50,204 nt of DNA from an uncultured Eubacterium sp. (GCA_910589045.1 CAJUSH010000025.1:1-50204); one strand, 5' to 3'. Shown: positions 7,775 to 16,446, counted from the first letter of the stretch. Notes: generated from the letters alone by a model not told the origin. Numbers and translations: made by a program.

Positions 7775-9103
7775 ATGGAATATATGGTTTGTTGTTTTCT
7801 CTGCCTGACCGCAGAAGCGGCCATTCTCTGGCAATATGCCGCTGTTTTATTTGTCCCGAAGCGCCCTGTGTATGTTCGGCTTCCCGCGCTTTGCACCCTT
7901 TACCTTATTTTACTTGCCGCCGCCATCCCAGGCAGCACGGGGCTGAACCTGCTGTCATACTTTATCGTCAACTCCGTATTCCTTCTTACTCAGTACTGCT
8001 TAAAGTGGCATCTGGCCTTCTTTCATACCGCCGTGCTCACAGCTGTTATGGCGCTGTGCGAGCTGACCGTATACAGCCTGATAGAGCACTCAGTACCGCA
8101 CTTTTTCACAGAAGCAGCAAACTTTCATTACATGATCGCACTTGGCATCTTCAGTAAACTGCTGTTTTTTACCGTTGTCTATGTACTCGTGCATATTTTT
8201 AAAGGGCATCGGGAATACAACGAACAGCGCGATCCGTCCGTATGGCTCCTGATGTTCGTACCGGCGGCATCGGTAGTTATCATGCATGTGCTTGTGACCA
8301 TTCTCGGCACATTCACACTTCCGACACCTCTGCTGTGGATGATCACCGTAAGCTCCGTGCTTATGCTCATCATGAACCTCCTCATGTTCGCGATCAATCA
8401 GTATAACCAGCAAAAAAATATGGAATATACCGGGATGCAGCTTGTACTCCAGAAGGAGGCAAACGCGGCGGAATACTATCGAATGCTAAACACACAGAGC
8501 GAAAATCAGAATATTATAATCCACGACATCAAACAGCATCTGCAGTCCATCAAGACACTTAATGAGAAAGGCGAGCATGAGAAAATCAAGGGCTATATCT
8601 CCCATTTGCTTAGCTTCCCCGACTTGAAGGAGGACGTGCGGCTTTGCAGTCACGAGCTTTTGAACGCTATTTTGTGCCGCTACAGGCGCGACTGCGCTAA
8701 CCGGGGCATCGATTTCCACGCCGACATCCGAAGCACGGCCATAGATTTTATTTCAGACAATGATCTGACCACGCTTTTCTGCAATCTTCTGGACAATGCA
8801 CTGGAGTCCGCATCCAAGATGGCTCATGGCTTTATCGAAATTCGTGCCGTTCCAAACGATTTGGCGGGGATTACCGCCATCAACGTTATAAATTCCTGCC
8901 GGGCAACTCCCTTCCAGGGTTCCGGTGAAACCCTTATCTCCCAAAAATCCGACGGCCGCAGACATGGCCTAGGAATTAAGAGTATCCAAAAAACCGTTAA
9001 GAAATATCAGGGCAGCATGAAGATGTACTACGATGACAATACGCTTACGTTTCATACCATCATTACACTGAGAAATAATAGTGACAGCGAAGCCGAAAGC
9101 TGA
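7775..9103 (+). CDS. Membrane sensor histidine kinase, GHKL/AgrC-like
   Basis: A 442-residue sensor kinase. About six hydrophobic segments fill residues 1-205, followed by a short coiled region and the phospho-acceptor box IIHDIKQHL (His250), then a GHKL-type ATPase domain with the N-box LLDNALESAS and G-box RHGLGIKSI. Short-loop, polytopic sensors of this class usually detect peptides (AgrC, ComD) or small ligands. No agrB/agrD-like genes are seen next to it, so the ligand is unknown. It is co-transcribed with the LytTR regulator upstream. Confidence 0.9.
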   Translation: MEYMVCCFLCLTAEAAILWQYAAVLFVPKRPVYVRLPALCTLYLILLAAAIPGSTGLNLLSYFIVNSVFLLTQYCLKWHLAFFHTAVLTAVMALCELTVYSLIEHSVPHFFTEAANFHYMIALGIFSKLLFFTVVYVLVHIFKGHREYNEQRDPSVWLLMFVPAASVVIMHVLVTILGTFTLPTPLLWMITVSSVLMLIMNLLMFAINQYNQQKNMEYTGMQLVLQKEANAAEYYRMLNTQSENQNIIIHDIKQHLQSIKTLNEKGEHEKIKGYISHLLSFPDLKEDVRLCSHELLNAILCRYRRDCANRGIDFHADIRSTAIDFISDNDLTTLFCNLLDNALESASKMAHGFIEIRAVPNDLAGITAINVINSCRATPFQGSGETLISQKSDGRRHGLGIKSIQKTVKKYQGSMKMYYDDNTLTFHTIITLRNNSDSEAES

Positions 9104-9349
9104 ACTGTTACAAATAATCTGCGATATATCAAATTTTCAGCTGATTGATCATAAGCGTCAAATAAGAACGTGTTCAGCAGCTCCGCTGGCTGCCGGGGGC
9201 TGAACCCGCAACAGCCAAAAGCCGTCCGGAAATGGGCTCCTATAAAGCCCGCAAAAACCGGAAATTCCTTAATAAGTACTGGAAAATCCTGCTGATTTAT
9301 TGTATCATGAGCCCATCAGAAAAAAAGAAGGTTTACGTGGAGGAAATAA
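9104..9349. other. Intergenic region with hairpin
   Basis: After the kinase stop a palindrome GTTCAG...CTGAAC encloses CAGC/GCTG pairs (about 9172-9205). It has no T-run and is at best a weak terminator. GC-rich and AT-rich patches alternate up to the ribosome-binding site of the next gene. No small peptide gene with a good ribosome-binding site was found here, although a signalling peptide would be expected near an AgrC-like kinase. Confidence 0.4.
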
Positions 9350-9751
9350 ATGAAGTGGTTAAAGAGAATCGGTGTTGCGATCATATCCCTGCCGCTTTTG
9401 CTCATACTGGCAGTGATTTTGTTTGAAATCTTTGGCATGTGTGTTAATCACGCTGCCACACACAGACAGACACATAAATTAAAGGAAAATTTAACATCCA
9501 GTATTCCGGATATTAAAATCCTAGACGTCTCTTCCCAGACCGGAAATTCCTCCGGAACCGGGAACCATGTGGACTGTGTTTCGCTCATCGCGTTTACGAC
9601 AGCTTTAGAATCAGAGGAAATACAGGAAATTATGTCTGAATTTTACAATTTTGACGAGTGGTACTGCTTTATAGAAAAAGTAGCGGACGGTTCCTTCTAT
9701 TTCTATCTGAACACACCTGCGCCCTTTGCGGATAATATAGAAGGGCATTGA
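9350..9751 (+). CDS. Small membrane-anchored protein, function unknown
   Basis: A 133-residue protein with a strong ribosome-binding site (GGAGG, 7 bases before ATG). Residues 7-30 form one hydrophobic segment (signal anchor or uncleaved signal peptide), preceded by basic residues, so the rest is probably outside. The soluble part contains TGNSSGTGNHVDCVS, then FYNFDEWYCFIEKV and a C-terminal PFADNIEGH. Conserved-looking aromatic and Cys residues suggest a real folded domain. No named family is recognised. It sits downstream of the sensor kinase on the same strand, 246 bases away, so co-regulation is possible but not shown. Confidence 0.7.
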   Translation: MKWLKRIGVAIISLPLLLILAVILFEIFGMCVNHAATHRQTHKLKENLTSSIPDIKILDVSSQTGNSSGTGNHVDCVSLIAFTTALESEEIQEIMSEFYNFDEWYCFIEKVADGSFYFYLNTPAPFADNIEGH

Positions 9752-9757
9752 TATACT

Positions 9758-9896
9758 TTAGCGGTTTTCCGCATAATATCGCTTCAAATATTCTTCCGCC
9801 TGACCCAAATACTCAGCTTTTTCTGCAGCGCAGAAAGGATCTCTTCATTGGTATAGCCAATATCTAACGCAAATTCTATGATGCCGATTGCATTTC
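9758..9896 (-). pseudogene. Remnant of an Rpn/PD-(D/E)XK transposase-like gene (C-terminal tail)
   Basis: On the minus strand a short frame reads NAIGIIEFALDIGYTNEEIL then SALQKKLS. After a frame change the neighbouring frame continues YLGQAEEYLKRYYAENR and stop. Together these resemble the repeat-helix tail of Rpn-type recombination-promoting nuclease/transposase proteins common in Clostridia. The N-terminal nuclease domain is missing. The fragment sits directly behind a promoter-like sequence, which suggests an internal deletion followed by a frameshift. The family call is inference from tail pattern only. Confidence 0.5.
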
Positions 9897-9900
9897 CTTA

Positions 9901-9929
9901 AATATACTATTTTCGTATGCGCCCGTCAA
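9901..9929 (-). promoter_or_regulatory. Sigma-A-type promoter of the degraded gene
   Basis: Minus strand: TTGACG (9924-9929) and TATATT (9901-9906) separated by 17 bases, followed about 5 bases later by AAGGA. It reads into the remnant described at 9758-9896. It may now drive a short untranslated or antisense RNA toward the 3' end of the small membrane-protein gene. Confidence 0.5.
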
Positions 9930-10036
9930 CAATGGGTTCCGGTCAGAAAGCCACTGTTCTCACGGAATGTGCAGTTCAGCGCATTCCTGCCCCGTGAAAA
10001 GTAACCTGTTCTTTTACATATAGATCATCCTGATAA

Positions 10037-10074
10037 GGAAAGGAGACACTGATTTATAAAAATCACTGTCTCCT
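10037..10074 (-). terminator. Intrinsic terminator of the rnf operon
   Basis: The minus strand forms GGAGACAGTGATTT / AAATCAGTGTCTCC (one mismatch, 4-base loop) followed by TTTCCTT, about 53 bases after the rnfB stop. The stem is long and the tail is U-rich, so this is the probable end of the rnfCDGEAB transcript. Confidence 0.75.
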
Positions 10075-10126
10075 CACTCCAAAACTTTTCCTATACAATT
10101 TTAAATATCATGCCAAAATACTGCCC

Positions 10127-10933
10127 CTACGCTTCCTTCGCGAGCTTAATAACCTTCTTCGGGCACTTCGCCACGCAGGCACCGCAGTGGGTACATTTTG
10201 AATAATCGATGCTTGCAACGTTGTCGGTCACGGTAATTGCGCCGTTCTCACACGTCTTTTCACACAAATGACAGCCGATACAGCCCGCGCTGCAGGCATC
10301 CATAACGACCTTGCCCTTGTCCCTGGACATACAGGGCACAACGTACTGTGCGTCGTAGGGAATCAGCTCGATCAGATGCTTCGGGCAGGTTTCCACACAC
10401 TTGCTGCAGGCCTTACATGCCTCCCTGTCAACCCTTGCAATGCCGTTCACGATATGGATGGCATCAAAGGGACACGCCTTCACGCAGGAGCCGTAGCCCA
10501 GACAGCCATAGTTACAGGTCTTAGGACCGCCGTTCGGCACATATGCCATCGCACCGCAGTCCATCACGCCGGAATAATTGTAGTCGGACTTGCTCACCTC
10601 ATTGTTTCCGGAGCACTTCACGAACGCAACCATGCGGGTTCCGGCATCCGCCTCGATTCCCATGATCTCGCCGATCAGAGCCGCAACCGGAGCGCCGCCC
10701 ACCGGACACTGGCCCACCGGAGCCTCGCCCTTTGCGATCGCAGCAGCAAGGCCCGAGCATCCGGCGTAACCGCAGCCACCGCAGTTATTTCCGGGCAGCA
10801 CGCCAAGGATTGCCTCTTCTCTCTCATCCACCTCAACCGCAAGCTTTTCACCGGCAACGCCAAGGAAGAATCCGATCAAAACACCTACGCAGCCAACCAC
10901 AGCGGCGGCTACTATTATTGCTGTTATATTCAT
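10127..10933 (-). CDS. rnfB: Rnf complex iron-sulfur subunit RnfB
   Basis: A 268-residue subunit that passes electrons from reduced ferredoxin into the Rnf complex. An N-terminal membrane anchor (IIVAAAVVGCVGVLIGFFLG) is followed by the RnfB-specific cluster motif NNCGGCGYAGC (about residues 49-59), then many four-cysteine [4Fe-4S] motifs (CLGYGSCVKACPF, CKACSKCVETCP, CIGCHLCEKTC, CTHCGACVAKCP). It is the last gene of the operon, 13 bases after rnfA. Length fits clostridial RnfB proteins, which carry extra ferredoxin repeats compared with the proteobacterial form. Confidence 0.95.
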   Translation of the reverse strand: MNITAIIVAAAVVGCVGVLIGFFLGVAGEKLAVEVDEREEAILGVLPGNNCGGCGYAGCSGLAAAIAKGEAPVGQCPVGGAPVAALIGEIMGIEADAGTRMVAFVKCSGNNEVSKSDYNYSGVMDCGAMAYVPNGGPKTCNYGCLGYGSCVKACPFDAIHIVNGIARVDREACKACSKCVETCPKHLIELIPYDAQYVVPCMSRDKGKVVMDACSAGCIGCHLCEKTCENGAITVTDNVASIDYSKCTHCGACVAKCPKKVIKLAKEA

Positions 10934-10946
10934 TCTCTTCTCCTTC

Positions 10947-11543
10947 CTAGATCATTCCTGAGAAGCCCATGAACGCAATTGACATGAGAGCCGCCGTGAT
11001 CAGCACGATCGCGGTTCCCTGGAAAGGCTTCGGAATATCGTTATACTCAATTTTTTCGCGCACGCCGGCCATGAGCACAATCGCGATGAAAAAGCCGATT
11101 GCGGTCGCAAGACCGTTGACCACGCTCTGTAAAATGCCGTATTCCTTTGTCACATTCGTCAAAGCGACGCCGAGCACCGCACAGTTCGTGGTGATCAGCG
11201 GTAAATATACGCCGAGCGACTCGTAAAGGGGCGGCATCTGTTTCTTTAAGAACATCTCCACAAACTGCACGAGACATGCGATAACCAGAATATAGACGAT
11301 CGTCTTTAAATAGGTCAGATCGATGCCCTTTTTCATGAGTGCCTCGTTTGCGAGAATAAATTTATAGATCACTGCGGTTACAAAGGAGGATAAGGTAATA
11401 ACGAAGATTACCGCACCGCCCATGCCCGCTGCCGTTTCCGTTTTCTTGGACACGCCAAGGAAGGGACAGATACCAAGAAACTGACTCAAAACGACATTAT
11501 TTACAATGGCAGAGCCAACTGCAATCAATAATAATTCTTTCAT
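10947..11543 (-). CDS. rnfA: Rnf complex membrane subunit RnfA
   Basis: A 198-residue integral membrane subunit with six predicted helices, homologous to RnfE and NqrE. Signature segments are NNVVLSQFLGICPFLGVSK near the N-terminus (with a Cys in the half-helix that helps ligate the intramembrane iron-sulfur centre) and TTNCAVLGVAL in the symmetric half. RnfA and RnfE together hold the cluster that moves electrons across the membrane. It lies 5 bases after rnfE. Confidence 0.95.
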   Translation of the reverse strand: MKELLLIAVGSAIVNNVVLSQFLGICPFLGVSKKTETAAGMGGAVIFVITLSSFVTAVIYKFILANEALMKKGIDLTYLKTIVYILVIACLVQFVEMFLKKQMPPLYESLGVYLPLITTNCAVLGVALTNVTKEYGILQSVVNGLATAIGFFIAIVLMAGVREKIEYNDIPKPFQGTAIVLITAALMSIAFMGFSGMI

Positions 11544-11548
11544 CTGTC

Positions 11549-12244
11549 TTATGCCTCCTTCTTATCCTTACATCCGTCTGCCTGACCGCAGTGCGCACAG
11601 TCGCCGCTCATACATCCGGCAGGCTCAGCCAAAGGCTTGCCTTTCTCATCCATCTTCTTGCGGATAATATTCATACCGGCAACGAGGAAGGCCAGCACGA
11701 GGAACGCGCCGGGCGCCATTACAAAAATGGTGATGGGTGTAAACCAGCTTAAGGACAGCACCTGTGCACCGAACATCTGTCCCGCGCCGAGCAGCTCACG
11801 GACAAGGCCGATACAGGTCAGACCCACTGTAAAGCCAAGCCCCATTCCGATACCGTCGAAAATGGACGGAACAATCGGATTCTTGGACGCATAGCTCTCC
11901 GCACGGCCCAGGATGATACAGTTAACCACGATCAGCGGGATGTAAACGCCCAGAGCCGCGGACAGATCCTGGAAGTATGCCTTCATCATAAACTCCACAA
12001 TCGTAACAAGACTCGCCACAATCACGATGAAAGCCGGCACGCGCACGCCGTTGGGAATCACCTTTCGGAATGCGGAAATCAAAAGGTTCGATAATACAAG
12101 TACGACGGTGGTGGAAAGTCCCATACCAAGTCCGTTGATGGCGGATGAGGTAACGGCCAGCGTCGGACACATACCCAGCATCAGCACAAAGGTAGGATTT
12201 TCCTTGATAATACCGTTGTATAAACGCTCCATATTTTTATTCAT
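11549..12244 (-). CDS. rnfE: Rnf complex membrane subunit RnfE
   Basis: A 231-residue integral membrane partner of RnfA. Family segments are NPTFVLMLGMCPTLAVTSSA and VNCIILGRAESYASKN, each carrying a Cys thought to ligate the shared intramembrane cluster. The C-terminal tail has additional cysteines (CMSGDCAHCGQADGCKDKKE), a CxxxxCxxC-like patch not needed in the core fold and possibly metal-binding. Start at ATG 12244 overlaps the rnfG stop by one base (TAATG). Confidence 0.94.
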   Translation of the reverse strand: MNKNMERLYNGIIKENPTFVLMLGMCPTLAVTSSAINGLGMGLSTTVVLVLSNLLISAFRKVIPNGVRVPAFIVIVASLVTIVEFMMKAYFQDLSAALGVYIPLIVVNCIILGRAESYASKNPIVPSIFDGIGMGLGFTVGLTCIGLVRELLGAGQMFGAQVLSLSWFTPITIFVMAPGAFLVLAFLVAGMNIIRKKMDEKGKPLAEPAGCMSGDCAHCGQADGCKDKKEA

Positions 12245-12855
12245 TACTGTGCACCTCCTAATTCTGAACGGAAATAGGTGAGGGCTGCGTTCACGCCGTT
12301 TGCAATTGCGCGGGAGCTGATGGTAGCGCCGGAGATGGCCTCAATCTCCTCGTCAGAGGCAGGCGCACTCTTTACCACATTGAAGGTGTCTACCAGCTTG
12401 CCCTGGAACTGTGAATAGAAGCTCTCCTCCTCCACCTTCATGCCAAGGCCGGGGGTCTCGGCGATGCTCGTCACGGAATAGCCGTTGACGGTTCCGTCAT
12501 TCTGAATGCCGACAGAAAATGTGATGGTCGACTGGCTGGCATCCTTTGCGGTAACGGTGATCACATAGCCCAGCTCGGAGCCGGATGCATCCTTTGCCAC
12601 CTGAATATCGTCGATAGCATCGGCGTAGCCCGCCGCAACCACCGCCTCGGTGGCCGCATTCTTGTCAAAGCCCTCAAGTGCTTCAAAGGAATCCGCATCC
12701 GCAAACACCTCTTTGTATGCCGCCTGTGCGGTCTCCGCTTCCGCTGCCGCAATCGGGGCTTTTGTAATCTCATAAACCAGACCTAACAGAAAGCCCAGCA
12801 CCAGTGTAAAAGCGGTAAGGATGACGGCGTCATGTACGATTTTCTTTGTATTCAT
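12244..12855 (-). CDS. rnfG: Rnf complex FMN-binding subunit RnfG
   Basis: A 203-residue subunit with one N-terminal membrane helix and an extracytoplasmic FMN-binding domain. The flavinylation motif SGATISS lies near the C-terminus, with Thr178 as the expected site of covalent FMN attachment by ApbE. The segment TPGLGMKVEE is also typical. Translation is probably coupled to rnfD (ATGATATG overlap zone) and the gene has a strong AAGGAGG. Confidence 0.94.
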   Translation of the reverse strand: MNTKKIVHDAVILTAFTLVLGFLLGLVYEITKAPIAAAEAETAQAAYKEVFADADSFEALEGFDKNAATEAVVAAGYADAIDDIQVAKDASGSELGYVITVTAKDASQSTITFSVGIQNDGTVNGYSVTSIAETPGLGMKVEEESFYSQFQGKLVDTFNVVKSAPASDEEIEAISGATISSRAIANGVNAALTYFRSELGGAQ

Positions 12856-12856
12856 A

Positions 12857-13798
12857 TCATTTGCCCTCCTTTTGCTCTTTTACCTGCCCAAAGGCACGCG
12901 GAATCGTATACTTCTCAATCAGCGGAACGAAAATATTGCTTAAGATGATTGCGAAGGAAACACCCTCTGCGTTTGCGCCGAAGCAGCGGAACAGACCGGT
13001 TAAAATACCGCAGCAGATTCCGAAGGCAATACGTCCCTTCGGCGTAATCGGGCTGGTCACATAGTCGGTGGCCATAAAGAACGCGCCGAGCATGATACCG
13101 CCGCTGCAAAGCTGTGCCACGATATAGTTCATGTCAAAGCCGTGTCCGCCGAAAATCAGCATGAATACAACAAATGTAATCAGGTAGCTCGCGGGGATTG
13201 CCAGTGTAATCACGCCAAGCAGAATCAGAATAACCGCGCCGATTAAAATCGCGATGGCGCTGGTCTCGCCGATGGTACCGGCCGTGTGCCCGATGAGCGC
13301 GTCCATATTGCTGATAGTCTCACCGTTACGCATCGCTGCCAGCGGTGTCGCACCGGTATATGTATCGGTCACAAAATTGGTCATATCCGCCGCAAAGGCA
13401 ATGAGCAAAAAGCATCGCGCGCCAAGCGCAGGATTCATGAAGTTCTGGCCCAGGCCGCCGAACATCATCTTTACGATTCCAATCGCGAAAATGCCGCCTA
13501 AAACTGCCTCCCACCAGGGAAGAGTCACCGGCAGGTTCAGCGCCAGAAGCAGTCCGGTCACAACCGCACTGAAATCTTTAATCGTACTTTCTTTATGAAT
13601 AATTTTCTCAAACACCCACTCTGTCGCGACACAGCTTGCAATCGTCAGAACGATCAGAAGCAGCGCCTTCGGGCCGAAGTTATAAATACCAAACAGGGTC
13701 GTCGGCAAAAGCGCTAAAACGACATAAGCCATGATCCGGTCGGTAGAATCTTTCGCGCGCACATGGGGTGATGAGGAAACATGCAGCATATTATCCAT
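12857..13798 (-). CDS. rnfD: Rnf complex membrane subunit RnfD
   Basis: A 313-residue integral membrane subunit related to NqrB. It begins with the conserved SSSPHVR segment and has about nine or ten membrane helices, with GGLGQNFMNPALGARCFL and a flavinylation motif TGATPLAA (Thr151 expected to carry FMN). It works with RnfG and the RnfA/E pair in electron transfer coupled to Na+ or H+ movement. A good AGAGGTG lies 7 bases before the ATG. Confidence 0.95.
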   Translation of the reverse strand: MDNMLHVSSSPHVRAKDSTDRIMAYVVLALLPTTLFGIYNFGPKALLLIVLTIASCVATEWVFEKIIHKESTIKDFSAVVTGLLLALNLPVTLPWWEAVLGGIFAIGIVKMMFGGLGQNFMNPALGARCFLLIAFAADMTNFVTDTYTGATPLAAMRNGETISNMDALIGHTAGTIGETSAIAILIGAVILILLGVITLAIPASYLITFVVFMLIFGGHGFDMNYIVAQLCSGGIMLGAFFMATDYVTSPITPKGRIAFGICCGILTGLFRCFGANAEGVSFAIILSNIFVPLIEKYTIPRAFGQVKEQKEGK

Positions 13799-13819
13799 GT
13801 TTTAACACCTCTTTTTCTA

Positions 13820-15139
13820 TTATTTTTTACGTCTGGCTGCGAGAATATCTTTTTTCATCGTCTTGATCGACTGTGCCAGCGGACGTCTTGCCGGGCAGAT
13901 AAAGCTGCAGCTTCCACACTCGATACACTCCATACCGTTCCACTTTTCGAACTCTTCGGAAAGCTTTAAATCCGACTGCTTTGCAAGTCTTGAGGGAACA
14001 AGCAGCTCCGGACATGCCTCCACACAGCGCCCGCAGTTGATACATGCGGTCGGCTTGAGACGTGAAACGTCATCCTTTGACAGGCACAGCAGCGACGAAT
14101 TGGTCTTTGTGATGGGCACATTCAGATCAAACATGGAAAATCCCATCATCGGGCCGCCGGAGATCATCTTCTCTGCGCCCTCCTCCTTCAAGCCGCCCGC
14201 AGCCTCGAGAAGCTCCGCGTAGTTTGTCCCGACGCTCACGTAGAAGTTGCGGGGCTCCTTTACCGCCTCCCCGGTCACGGTAAAAATCCGGCTCATGACC
14301 GGCTTTCCCTCCCTGACCGCACGGTAAATGCACACGAGCGTCTCTACGTTGTCAACGATGCAGCCCGCATCCGCAGGAAGCATTTTTGAATTGATCTCGC
14401 GGCCGGTCACCGCCTTGATAAGCTGGCGCTCACCGCCCTGGGGGTACTTCGTCTGAAGCGGAACGACCTCAATGCGCGGCTCATCCTTGCACAGCGCCTC
14501 CAGCTTCGCGATACAGTCGGGCTTGTTGTTCTCCACGCCAAGCACGCCCTTCGCATTATCAAAAAGCTGCAGGACAATCTTCATGCCGCCCACGAGCAGC
14601 TCCGGATTATCCATCATTCTGCGATAATCCGATGTCAGATACGGCTCACACTCCGCACAGTTCGCAATAATGTAATCAATCTTTGCCGGCTCCTTCGGTG
14701 AGAGCTTTACATGTGTCGGGAAGCCCGCGCCGCCCATGCCGACAACGCCTGCATTCTTTACCTTTTCAATGATCGCTTCCTTGGTAAGCTTTGATGCGTC
14801 ACTTTCCTCGTATGCAACCTCCTCATAGCTTCCGTCATTTTCGATGACGATCGAATTTACCATGTCACCGGTGGCAACACGGTGCGGTGCGATTGCTTTG
14901 ACTGTTCCGGAAACAGACGAATAGATGTTTGCCGAAACAAATCCGCCTGCCTCAGCGATGAGCTGCCCCTTCTTCACCGCGTCGCCGACTGCGACAACCG
15001 GCTTTGCGGGGGCGCCAATGTGCTGAGAAACGGGGAACACCAAATCTCCCTTGGGCAAATATTCCTCAACCGGTCTGTCTTTGGACAGCTCTTTACCCTC
15101 GAAAGGATGCACTCCGCCTTTAAACGTTCGTAATCCCAT
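13820..15139 (-). CDS. rnfC: Rnf complex NADH-side subunit RnfC
   Basis: A 439-residue peripheral subunit that exchanges electrons with NAD(H). It opens with the RnfC-typical GGVHPFEGKELS, has a barrel-sandwich/biotinyl-like N-terminal region, a nucleotide/FMN-binding fold with GMGGAGFPTHVKL, an SLBB-like segment (RIFTVTGEAV), and two C-terminal [4Fe-4S] motifs (CINCGRCVEACP, CIECGSCSFICP). First gene of the rnf operon. The ATG at 15139 is preferred; GAGAGG lies upstream. Confidence 0.95.
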   Translation of the reverse strand: MGLRTFKGGVHPFEGKELSKDRPVEEYLPKGDLVFPVSQHIGAPAKPVVAVGDAVKKGQLIAEAGGFVSANIYSSVSGTVKAIAPHRVATGDMVNSIVIENDGSYEEVAYEESDASKLTKEAIIEKVKNAGVVGMGGAGFPTHVKLSPKEPAKIDYIIANCAECEPYLTSDYRRMMDNPELLVGGMKIVLQLFDNAKGVLGVENNKPDCIAKLEALCKDEPRIEVVPLQTKYPQGGERQLIKAVTGREINSKMLPADAGCIVDNVETLVCIYRAVREGKPVMSRIFTVTGEAVKEPRNFYVSVGTNYAELLEAAGGLKEEGAEKMISGGPMMGFSMFDLNVPITKTNSSLLCLSKDDVSRLKPTACINCGRCVEACPELLVPSRLAKQSDLKLSEEFEKWNGMECIECGSCSFICPARRPLAQSIKTMKKDILAARRKK

Positions 15140-15212
15140 CAAATTGACCTCTCTTTCCTTATAGATATTACTGCAACAATTCAGTTTCCCTTTTTGCTAC
15201 ATACATGGAATT

Positions 15213-15218
15213 ATTATA
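15213..15218 (-). promoter_or_regulatory. Probable -10 element of the rnf operon promoter
   Basis: Minus strand TATAAT, about 75 bases before rnfC. The upstream hexamer at the expected distance (GTGAAA, 16-base gap) is weak, so the promoter may depend on an activator or extended contacts. The leader contains no obvious terminator. Confidence 0.5.
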
Positions 15219-15296
15219 ACACAATGAATTTTCTTTTCACGAAAAAAATGAGGAAAAATGTCAAATTATTGTCTTTTTTGGCAAACAAAAATTGTG

Positions 15297-15363
15297 TATA
15301 CTTATGGTTGTATCGGTGCCGCGCCGGCGTTCTCAAGCAGTCCCTGCCCGGAAACCGATTTTT
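15297..15363 (+). promoter_or_regulatory. Promoter-like -10 and leader hairpin before the RNase H-like gene
   Basis: TATACT at 15297-15302 is a plausible -10. Ten bases on, ATCGGT (15312-15317) can pair with ACCGAT (15354-15359), enclosing a GC-rich loop and followed by TTTT, giving an attenuator-like shape about 55 bases before the start codon. A good AAGGAG precedes the ATG at 15416. Confidence 0.35.
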
Positions 15364-15415
15364 CGCGACTAACCGATATTGACAGTTCAAACAGCTTATA
15401 AAAAGGAGCGTTCCT

Positions 15416-16444
15416 ATGCAGATTCTGACAAAACAGCTTTCTCTGGCAAAAAAACACCCCGTCATCACCCGCATCCTCCGGGCGGGCGACCTGCTTTTAG
15501 ATATTGAGACCACCGGACTCTCCCGGGCAAAGCATGGGATCTATCTGATCGGCTGCGGCCTTGTAGTTGACGATAATAATATTTATGTTAATCAACTTTT
15601 TGCAGAGCAGCCTTCAGAGGAGGCCGCTCTGTTGTCAGAATTTTCTGATTTTCTGATGAAAAAGCATGTCACCCGCATCATAACCTTCAACGGCGGCAGC
15701 TTTGACCTGCCCTTCCTCGCTGCCCGCGCCGAAAAATACGCGCTTCCACTCCACCTTTCCGGCTATGAGCTGTTTGACATTTACCGGGAGCTTACAAAGC
15801 GAAAACAATTGTTCTGCCTGGCAAACTACCGCCAGAAAACAGTGGAGCAGTTTTTAGGCATCTGCCGTGAGGACAAATATTCCGGCAGGGAACTGATCGC
15901 AGTTTATAAAAGCTATACAAAATCGCCCGACGGGGATGCCGAAGAAGTACTTTTACTGCACAACTGCGAGGATGTGCTCGGCATGATTGATCTGCTCTCG
16001 ATTTTTGCCTACGAGACGCTCCTGAAATCGCCGCCGGAGCTTACCGGAGCCTGCATTGAGCGCTATACGGATCTGGACGGGGCATCCGCCGAGGAGCTGA
16101 TCGTCACGCTCACACCGCCCTGTCCCCTCCCGGGAAGACTCTCCTGCAAGCATCCCTTAACCGGCGCATATCTGCACGCCTCCGGCGAAAGCACACATCT
16201 GCGCGTTCCCCTCTATCATCATATGGCACGCTTGTACTATTTAGACTACAAAAATTATTTTTATCTGCCCGCCGAGGACATGGCAGTCCATAAATCCGTC
16301 GCCGCCTGCGTGGACAAAGCCTACCGGGAGAAAGCCACGCCTGAAAACTGTTATACCTGGGTTTCGGTGACCGAAGAATTTCTGCATTCCGAACAGCTCC
16401 GGGCGTATATCGGACATGTGCTGGCGCAGTTTTTGGCTATTTAA
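15416..16444 (+). CDS. RNase H-like 3'-5' exonuclease-fold protein, YprB type
   Basis: A 342-residue cytoplasmic protein with an RNase_H_2/YprB-type nuclease fold. DEDD-like motifs are seen: LLLDIETTGLS (about residue 29, D and E), FNGGSFDLPFLAAR (about residue 86, N and D), and HNCEDVLGMIDL (about residue 180, D). The last third (around LRVPLYHHMARLYYLDYKNYFYLP) is not recognised. Homologues are predicted nucleases; no defined physiological substrate is known to me. It stands alone on the plus strand between rnf and cheR, and ends at a bidirectional terminator. Confidence 0.8.
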   Translation: MQILTKQLSLAKKHPVITRILRAGDLLLDIETTGLSRAKHGIYLIGCGLVVDDNNIYVNQLFAEQPSEEAALLSEFSDFLMKKHVTRIITFNGGSFDLPFLAARAEKYALPLHLSGYELFDIYRELTKRKQLFCLANYRQKTVEQFLGICREDKYSGRELIAVYKSYTKSPDGDAEEVLLLHNCEDVLGMIDLLSIFAYETLLKSPPELTGACIERYTDLDGASAEELIVTLTPPCPLPGRLSCKHPLTGAYLHASGESTHLRVPLYHHMARLYYLDYKNYFYLPAEDMAVHKSVAACVDKAYREKATPENCYTWVSVTEEFLHSEQLRAYIGHVLAQFLAI

Positions 16445-16446
16445 GC

